Shown: in pieces, positions 59,282-64,000 of the stretch
Numbering within the stretch: position 1 is the first letter of the stretch
Layout: every line of letters starts with the position of its first letter
Assembly: GCA_016699735.1 (NCBI GenBank)
Contig: CP065008.1
Coordinates: 868,001 to 932,000 of the forward strand
DNA length: 64,000 nt
Reading direction: 5' to 3'
Source: Alphaproteobacteria bacterium
Lineage (GTDB): Bacteria > Pseudomonadota > Alphaproteobacteria > Micavibrionales > Micavibrionaceae
Made by a program: the position numbers and the translations under genes
The notes under the pieces: generated by a model
Database searches by the model: none
Seen by the model: only the letters and a program-made list of their open reading frames with translations
What the model was told of the DNA's origin: nothing

Positions 59282-61567
59282 ATGCCCGATGGTTCCAGCC
59301 AGAATTACCTGATCCGCGGCGCCGATTATCTCGCCCGCTTTCCCGGCTTTAAGCTAGTGGCGCGGGAGGAGGAGGTCAGGCGCCTCAACCGCATCCTGAT
59401 GCGCGACAAGGCCAACAGCGTACTGCTGGTCGGACCGGGCGGTGTCGGCTGCACGGCGCTGTGTCTGGAGATCGAAGCCTGTAAATCAAACCCGGAGACC
59501 CCTTTTGATATTCTGAGCAAGCGCCTGTTCTGGTTGGATACGGACGGGCTGTTTTCCTCCGGCAATCCCTCGGCCATGAACGAAAACTTCCAGAACGTCC
59601 TGCGCCGCCTCTCGCGCTATCCCGACACGCTTCTGGTGATCGAGGATATGAAGGACTTCATCGAAGCCACGCGCAATCACGGCTGCACCCATTTCATCAA
59701 TGCACTGATGCGGGCGCTCGATCAAGGTAAGTTTCAGGCGATCTTCGAATCCCGTGACGAGCATCTGGAGATTGTCCTCAAATGCCACTCCAACATCACC
59801 GAACTGTTCACGATGCTGGATTTGCAGGAACCCTCAAAGGAATCATTGCAAAAAATCGTCAGCGAGTCAGTCCAGCGTCTGGAGGAATATCATAAAATTC
59901 CGGTCTCCCGCGAAGCGGTGGAAACCGCCATCGAACTGACATGGAAATACCGCGTCCGTGAAATGAGCCTCAGCCGCGCCCAACCTGAGCGTACCCTCAA
60001 TCTCCTCGACCGCGCTCTGACCAGTTACCGTCAGGACGCTCACGCCCGCCCGCCGAAACTGTCGGAGAAGGAAAGGGAGCAGGCGCTCGTCTCTCGTGCC
60101 CTTAAGGGCGAAAAAATTCAGGGATTTTCAGGAAAGAGCCCCGAGGAACTGAAAAAGCAGAATGAAATGCTGACCGCCCAGATCGAAATCATCCGCAACG
60201 AATGGCAGCAGCGTCAGGATCGTTTGCGGAAAATCTACAAAAACCAGACGGACGGGGAGGAGGCGCTCAAAGACCTTGAAGACCGCCTCGAGGATCAGAG
60301 AAAAAAAGATCAGGAAACGCGCGACAGCGCAGAAAAAAACCTTGAAGAAAAGGCTAAGGAAAACGGAAAGCAGGGCTTCCAGCCGTTTAACATGAAAACC
60401 GCCGCCGCCGGATATGAGTCCGAAAAGGTCAACGCGATCAAGGCTGAAATTGAGTTGCTCCAAAAGGCCATTGAAAAAAATAAACAGGAATTCGAAACCC
60501 TCACCCGCGAAATCAACGAGGGGCTGGAGCTTTCCGCCGACCACGTTTTACTGGAATTCAGCAATCTGTCGGGCATCCCGGCCAACAAGCTCAATCAGGA
60601 CGAACGCGCCAAGCTCATCAACCTCGATGAAAGCCTGTCCAACCGTGTTTACGGACAGGAACACGCCGTCAAGAAACTCGCCGACGCCGTACGCGTGGCC
60701 CGCGTCGGTCTGAAAGACCCCAACAAGCCGCAGGCCGCCTTCATGTTCCTCGGCCCCTCGGGCGTAGGCAAAACGGAAATGGCCAAGGCGCTCACCGCCG
60801 CTCTGCATGATGACGAACGCGCTTTGCTCCGTTTTGATATGTCCGAATACATGGAAAAGCACGCCGTCGCCAAGCTGATCGGCGCCCCTCCCGGATATGA
60901 AGGTTACGAGGCGGGAGGCATCCTGACCAACGCCATGCGCCGCAACCCTTACGTCATCATACTCTTCGATGAAATCGAAAAGGCGCACCCCGATATCTTC
61001 AACGTCTTTCTGCAGGTCTTGGACGACGGGCGCCTGACCGATAACCGTGGACTCACGGTTTCCTTTAGTGAAGCCATAATTCTCATGACCACCAACATCG
61101 GCCAGAAAAATTTCCTCGATCCGGCCATGAGCTTCGAGGATGCTGTGCAGGAAACAACCCGCGAACTGGATAACACCTACCGCCCGGAATTCCTGAACCG
61201 TTTCAACGGGCGCCAGAATATCGTGTGCTTCAACGCACTCGACCTGGCGATCATTGAGAAAATCGCCACCCGCGAAATCGTCAAGCTCAACGCCCAGATC
61301 AAGGCGCAGGGCCGCGACCTCACGGTCGAAATCGCACCAGACTCCCTCCGCGCGCTCTGCAAGGATCAGTACAAGCCCGCAAACGGCGCACGCGGAATCC
61401 CCGGCTACTTCGCCTCGCAAATCCATCCCGCCGTGGCCAACACGATGCTGGAAGCGGAAAACGCGCACGGGGTCATGGAAGTGATTTACGATGCAAAGAC
61501 CCAGACTCTCGAAGTCATCCACCCGCGCATCCGCGAAGTCTCCGCACCGAAAAAGGGCGCGGCCTAA
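59282..61567 (+). CDS. ClpB-like AAA+ protein with degenerate first nucleotide site
   Basis: A 761-residue protein with two AAA+ modules joined by a coiled coil. The first (~20-240) has GPGGVGCTAL, where the Walker A lysine is a cysteine (residue 57), so it probably cannot bind ATP normally. The middle (~280-430) is a charged coiled coil. The second (~430-761) is intact: FLGPSGVGKTEMAKAL with Lys 497, DMSEYMEKH, ILFDEIEKAHPD (Walker B), TTNIGQ sensor 1 and the RPEFLNRF region. This fits Hsp100/ClpB-type unfoldases. I chose ATG 59282, with AGGA eight bases upstream, over ATG 59273. Confidence 0.85.
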   Translation: MPDGSSQNYLIRGADYLARFPGFKLVAREEEVRRLNRILMRDKANSVLLVGPGGVGCTALCLEIEACKSNPETPFDILSKRLFWLDTDGLFSSGNPSAMNENFQNVLRRLSRYPDTLLVIEDMKDFIEATRNHGCTHFINALMRALDQGKFQAIFESRDEHLEIVLKCHSNITELFTMLDLQEPSKESLQKIVSESVQRLEEYHKIPVSREAVETAIELTWKYRVREMSLSRAQPERTLNLLDRALTSYRQDAHARPPKLSEKEREQALVSRALKGEKIQGFSGKSPEELKKQNEMLTAQIEIIRNEWQQRQDRLRKIYKNQTDGEEALKDLEDRLEDQRKKDQETRDSAEKNLEEKAKENGKQGFQPFNMKTAAAGYESEKVNAIKAEIELLQKAIEKNKQEFETLTREINEGLELSADHVLLEFSNLSGIPANKLNQDERAKLINLDESLSNRVYGQEHAVKKLADAVRVARVGLKDPNKPQAAFMFLGPSGVGKTEMAKALTAALHDDERALLRFDMSEYMEKHAVAKLIGAPPGYEGYEAGGILTNAMRRNPYVIILFDEIEKAHPDIFNVFLQVLDDGRLTDNRGLTVSFSEAIILMTTNIGQKNFLDPAMSFEDAVQETTRELDNTYRPEFLNRFNGRQNIVCFNALDLAIIEKIATREIVKLNAQIKAQGRDLTVEIAPDSLRALCKDQYKPANGARGIPGYFASQIHPAVANTMLEAENAHGVMEVIYDAKTQTLEVIHPRIREVSAPKKGAA

Positions 61568-61582
61568 ATCTGAGGGAAAGTC

Positions 61583-62407
61583 ATGACAGGGCAGGGCAAA
61601 AAGGATAACTCAGCCGAAGAGTTGCTCCGCCGCGCCAAAAAGCTTCAGGAACAATCAGAATCCGTCAGCGAAAAGCGCCGCCTGAAGGAAAAACGCTCCG
61701 GTGTCGGCCAGATAAGCCGACAAGTATCGGATACGGTCGAAACCTATAATCAGGTGACCGGAACCATAAGCTGGCTCTACGCCAATATCCTTTACCCCTG
61801 TTTCTCCCATCCCTGGGCGGGCGCTCCGTTCCGCCTCTATCGAAAAATATGGAACAAATGCGTCTATTCCGTCGATAAAGACGGCGACCGCCAATTCTCA
61901 AAAAAACGCGGCGGACTCATGGTCCTGGGCACGCTTTTTTTCTTATGGATTTTGCCAGGAATAATATCCGTAACCGCCGAACTGGTTTGGGATACCAGCC
62001 GTATGATGACCAGTTATCACAAGGGCGATGTCATCTATCTGGGCCGCTCGCAGGAAATCGACCCCAAGGGGAATATCTTTTCCGCTCAGGGCTGCGAACA
62101 GATTCGCTGCACCGACCAGACCGGTTTTTACTTCCGCATCAAACCCTCTTTGGCCCACCATATCTGGAGCCTCTGGCACAACGGCAACTTCTTCTTCCCC
62201 GATTTCGTAACCGCAGGAATACAGAACGATATCAATAAATGCACGGTGACCAGCTATGGTTCGCGTGGAAAATTCATCATCCGCAACTGGGAGATTTACC
62301 CGCAAATCCTGGCCGTCGATTGCGTTCCGGTGTCCGAGTCTGATATCAAATCCTTCGAGGAATCCCATAGAACCGGAAAAGTCCCGGTTTCCTCAACCAA
62401 ACCTTAA
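61583..62407 (+). CDS. Single-span membrane protein in the AAA+ operon
   Basis: A 274-residue protein of no known family. The first ~100 residues are cytosolic and charged (coiled-coil-like AEELLRRAKKLQEQSESVSEKRRLKEK), followed by a membrane helix near residues 110-135 (MVLGTLFFLWILPGIISVTA). The C-terminal ~140 residues are a domain with four cysteines (GCEQIRCTDQTGFYF; KCTVTSYG; AVDCVPVS), probably periplasmic. It starts 15 bases after the AAA+ stop, so the three genes form a tight operon and this protein may dock the cytosolic complex at the membrane. Confidence 0.68.
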   Translation: MTGQGKKDNSAEELLRRAKKLQEQSESVSEKRRLKEKRSGVGQISRQVSDTVETYNQVTGTISWLYANILYPCFSHPWAGAPFRLYRKIWNKCVYSVDKDGDRQFSKKRGGLMVLGTLFFLWILPGIISVTAELVWDTSRMMTSYHKGDVIYLGRSQEIDPKGNIFSAQGCEQIRCTDQTGFYFRIKPSLAHHIWSLWHNGNFFFPDFVTAGIQNDINKCTVTSYGSRGKFIIRNWEIYPQILAVDCVPVSESDIKSFEESHRTGKVPVSSTKP

Positions 62408-62430
62408 GACTATTATGAGAGTTTAAGACC

Positions 62431-63279
62431 ATGTGCCGATGGATTGCATATACAGGAGAACCGATTTTTCTCGACCGGCTGGTCACCAAGCCGGCCCATT
62501 CGCTCGTCGAGCAGAGCATCAACGCCAACCTGCAGTTTAAGGAGGATGGTAGTCTCTGGACCACCAACGGCGATGGCTTTGGCATTGGCTGGTACGCGAA
62601 CAAACCCGAACCGGGCCTGTTCAAGGATGCTATGCCCGCTTGGAACGACCAGAATCTGCACGAACTCTGCGCCCAGACCAAAGCCAACCTCTTTTTTGCC
62701 CATGTCCGCGCCAGCACACAGGGCGGGGTCCAGCGCAACAACTCCCACCCCTTTAAATACAAAAACTGGCTGTTCCAGCATAACGGTGACGTAGAGGGCT
62801 TCTCAAAACTCAAGCGCACCCTGCAAAACGAAGTGGCCGAAGAATTATATCCTATGATCCGCGGCAACACCGACAGCGAAACCAGCTTCTACCTCGCCCT
62901 GACCTATGGCTTGCAGGAAAACCCGAAAACGGCATTGGAAAAAATGATCGGCCGTCTGATCCGCGCACAGGAGGAAGCCGGAATGAAAAAGGATTTAAGC
63001 TTCTCAGCCTCAATCACCGACGGGAATAATCTCTACACGATCCGCTACTTCACACCTGGAGCCACAGTAAGAACCCAGTTCTTCACGAAGGACATGGCGA
63101 GGGTCGTTGATGTCGGCGGAACGTCGAAGGAGTCGGAATGGCCAAGCAAGGGCGTCGTAGTGGTCTCCGAACCCCTCGACCGCCTCAGTGACTACTGGAC
63201 CCCGGTCCCTGAATCCTCCTTCATGACCATCCGCAACGGCGAAATCAAAATCGAGGACTTCGCGCCGCTAGCCGTTTAA
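62431..63279 (+). CDS. Class II glutamine amidotransferase (YafJ-like)
   Basis: A 282-residue protein with an N-terminal nucleophile domain: MCRWIAYTGEPIFLD, where Cys2 becomes the catalytic N-terminal residue. Further motifs are GFGIGWY, FFAHVRASTQGG, NSHPFKYKNWLFQHNGDV and NTDSETSF. These match the Gn-AT-II family of YafJ and DUG3, which hydrolyse gamma-glutamyl bonds, including those in glutathione or glutamyl peptides. The partner domain that would use ammonia is absent, so hydrolase activity is likely. It follows the membrane protein by 23 bases and probably ends the operon. Confidence 0.92.
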   Translation: MCRWIAYTGEPIFLDRLVTKPAHSLVEQSINANLQFKEDGSLWTTNGDGFGIGWYANKPEPGLFKDAMPAWNDQNLHELCAQTKANLFFAHVRASTQGGVQRNNSHPFKYKNWLFQHNGDVEGFSKLKRTLQNEVAEELYPMIRGNTDSETSFYLALTYGLQENPKTALEKMIGRLIRAQEEAGMKKDLSFSASITDGNNLYTIRYFTPGATVRTQFFTKDMARVVDVGGTSKESEWPSKGVVVVSEPLDRLSDYWTPVPESSFMTIRNGEIKIEDFAPLAV

Positions 63280-64000
63280 TCGACGTGTATCTCCGGCACA
63301 CGGATATAAGGCATCTGGATCATTGGTTGGTTCAGCCAGTCAACATGACTGAGATTCATGAACTGCCCGAAATAGACAGAGAACGCTACACTTCCCCACA
63401 CGGCAAGAGTAGCCAGAACCAGAACCAGACGGCTTGCCGCTTTTATCGTGCGCAGAAGTTTTGTACGCCAGCTTGCTAAAGCGGGGCGGGGATCTGCGGG
63501 CGCGAAGTGCAGTCTGTTCAGCAGCAAATCGCGTTCAAAAGGGGAAAGTTGATCATGATTAAGAGCTTGCGAACGCAGCGCCTTCAGAACCCCGATCGCA
63601 TAAACCCTCGCATTCATGCGTTTGACGATCAGCAATCCGCAGTAAAAACAAAGGATCACAATGAAAAAATGTCCAAAGACAGCATCTTTAACGGCTTTCG
63701 GATTCTCAAGGTCAATGTGATAAGCCTGTTCGAAAAACGCAGGAAAAATCTTAGTTCCCGCCATAAGTCCTGCACTGCCCAAGGCGTAAAAAAGAGCCAG
63801 AATAAGCAGACGAAAACGCACATGTCGCGCGATCGCTCGCACAGCTCGGAAGTCGAAAAAACTCTTCCACCTTCCGTGAAGTGCCTGACGCGCTTGGGCG
63901 ATGGGGAGATAAAGCATTATAAATGAAAAGCCTATGACGCTGGCGACAGATAGAACGGCGGCCAAACCCTCTTCCTCATAACCGCGGGAAAATGTGTTGT
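63276..64000 (-). CDS. DUF4013-like polytopic membrane protein, 5' end outside the window
   Basis: The frame is open to the right edge, so the N-terminus is missing. The visible ~240 residues hold four to five hydrophobic segments (SVIGFSFIMLYLPIA; LLILALFYALGSAGLMAG; AVFGHFFIVILCFYCGLLIV; LVLVLATLAVWGSVAF). FSRGYEEEGLAAV and LYLPIAQARQALHGRWKSFFDF resemble DUF4013 membrane proteins. A start at TTG 63965 is possible but there is no ribosome site there, and the homologous sequence continues upstream. Its stop overlaps that of the glutamine amidotransferase gene (TTAA). Confidence 0.7.
   Translation of the reverse strand, partial: NTFSRGYEEEGLAAVLSVASVIGFSFIMLYLPIAQARQALHGRWKSFFDFRAVRAIARHVRFRLLILALFYALGSAGLMAGTKIFPAFFEQAYHIDLENPKAVKDAVFGHFFIVILCFYCGLLIVKRMNARVYAIGVLKALRSQALNHDQLSPFERDLLLNRLHFAPADPRPALASWRTKLLRTIKAASRLVLVLATLAVWGSVAFSVYFGQFMNLSHVDWLNQPMIQMPYIRVPEIHVD

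Noticed and set aside
57518..61567. Tellurite/toxic-anion resistance (TelA/Ter) system
   Set aside because: The coiled-coil protein shows none of the TelA sequence blocks I know, and there is no TerC, TerD or vWA partner in the operon.
1..64000. CRISPR arrays, tRNA or rRNA genes, insertion sequences
   Set aside because: I looked in the gaps between genes and saw no regularly spaced repeats, cloverleaf-like sequence or transposase. A tRNAscan and CRISPR search could still find something I missed.

Overview
The window looks like chromosome of an alphaproteobacterium with roughly mid-50s percent GC (judged by eye). Supporting signs are a fused CysN-CysC, REP-like hairpins of the form atccccgc-gaag-gcggggat, an IalB-family protein, a DUF692/DUF2063 fusion and spermidine synthesis through carboxyspermidine. 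A Micavibrionales-like or other free-living deep alphaproteobacterial lineage is possible, but the sequence alone does not settle this. I see no rRNA, tRNA, CRISPR, transposase or prophage genes.

Layout. 1-3.1 kb: end of cysD, then cysNC and cysQ (sulfate activation). 3.2-6.3 kb: three unrecognised proteins and an AT-rich gap. 6.7-11.1 kb: an O-antigen ligase-like protein, then an ECF sigma factor overlapping a membrane-anchored von Willebrand A protein. 11.2-13.2 kb: a ten-cysteine secreted peptide overlapping a fused DUF692 (MNIO) plus DUF2063 enzyme, a bufferin-like RiPP locus. 13.3-19.4 kb: Uup ABC-F ATPase, a SET-domain protein, and a divergent lysine-catabolism pair (2-oxoadipate dioxygenase HglS and aminoadipate-semialdehyde dehydrogenase). 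20-27.6 kb: a pentapeptide-repeat membrane protein, carboxy(nor)spermidine dehydrogenase and decarboxylase flanking an orphan DotI/IcmL-like protein, an SDR, and MTA phosphorylase. 27.7-35.7 kb: a SulP transporter, then the cysG-cysH-cysJ-cysI operon opposite an Rrf2 regulator. 35.8-41.4 kb: IalB, small membrane proteins, aguA-aguB and ornithine decarboxylase, with a broken duplicate of the nspC 3' end beside aguA. 42-46.6 kb: OvoA (ovothiol), an aldehyde dehydrogenase and an EAL protein.

The last third is the most unusual. At 46.6-51 kb lie three paralogous putative gluzincin metallopeptidases (HEGTH plus ExxxD) and a lipoprotein. At 51.2-56.9 kb lies a surface acyl-modification cluster: FkbH-like HAD enzyme, methyltransferase, a 54-residue membrane protein, an SGNH-like protein, an MBOAT acyltransferase and an acyl carrier protein. 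At 57-63.3 kb a ribbon-helix-helix-like regulator gene and a promoter holding a perfect palindrome precede an apparent operon of a coiled-coil protein, a ClpB-like AAA+ protein whose first Walker A has lost its lysine, a membrane protein and a class II glutamine amidotransferase.

Two themes join scattered genes. Sulfur: sulfate uptake, APS/PAPS formation, reduction to sulfide, siroheme, and a sulfur-containing histidine derivative. Polyamines: putrescine from agmatine or ornithine, then (nor)spermidine through the carboxy route. A four-copy domain family (motif DIPYLL) and GC-rich hairpin repeats are dispersed between 13 and 26 kb.
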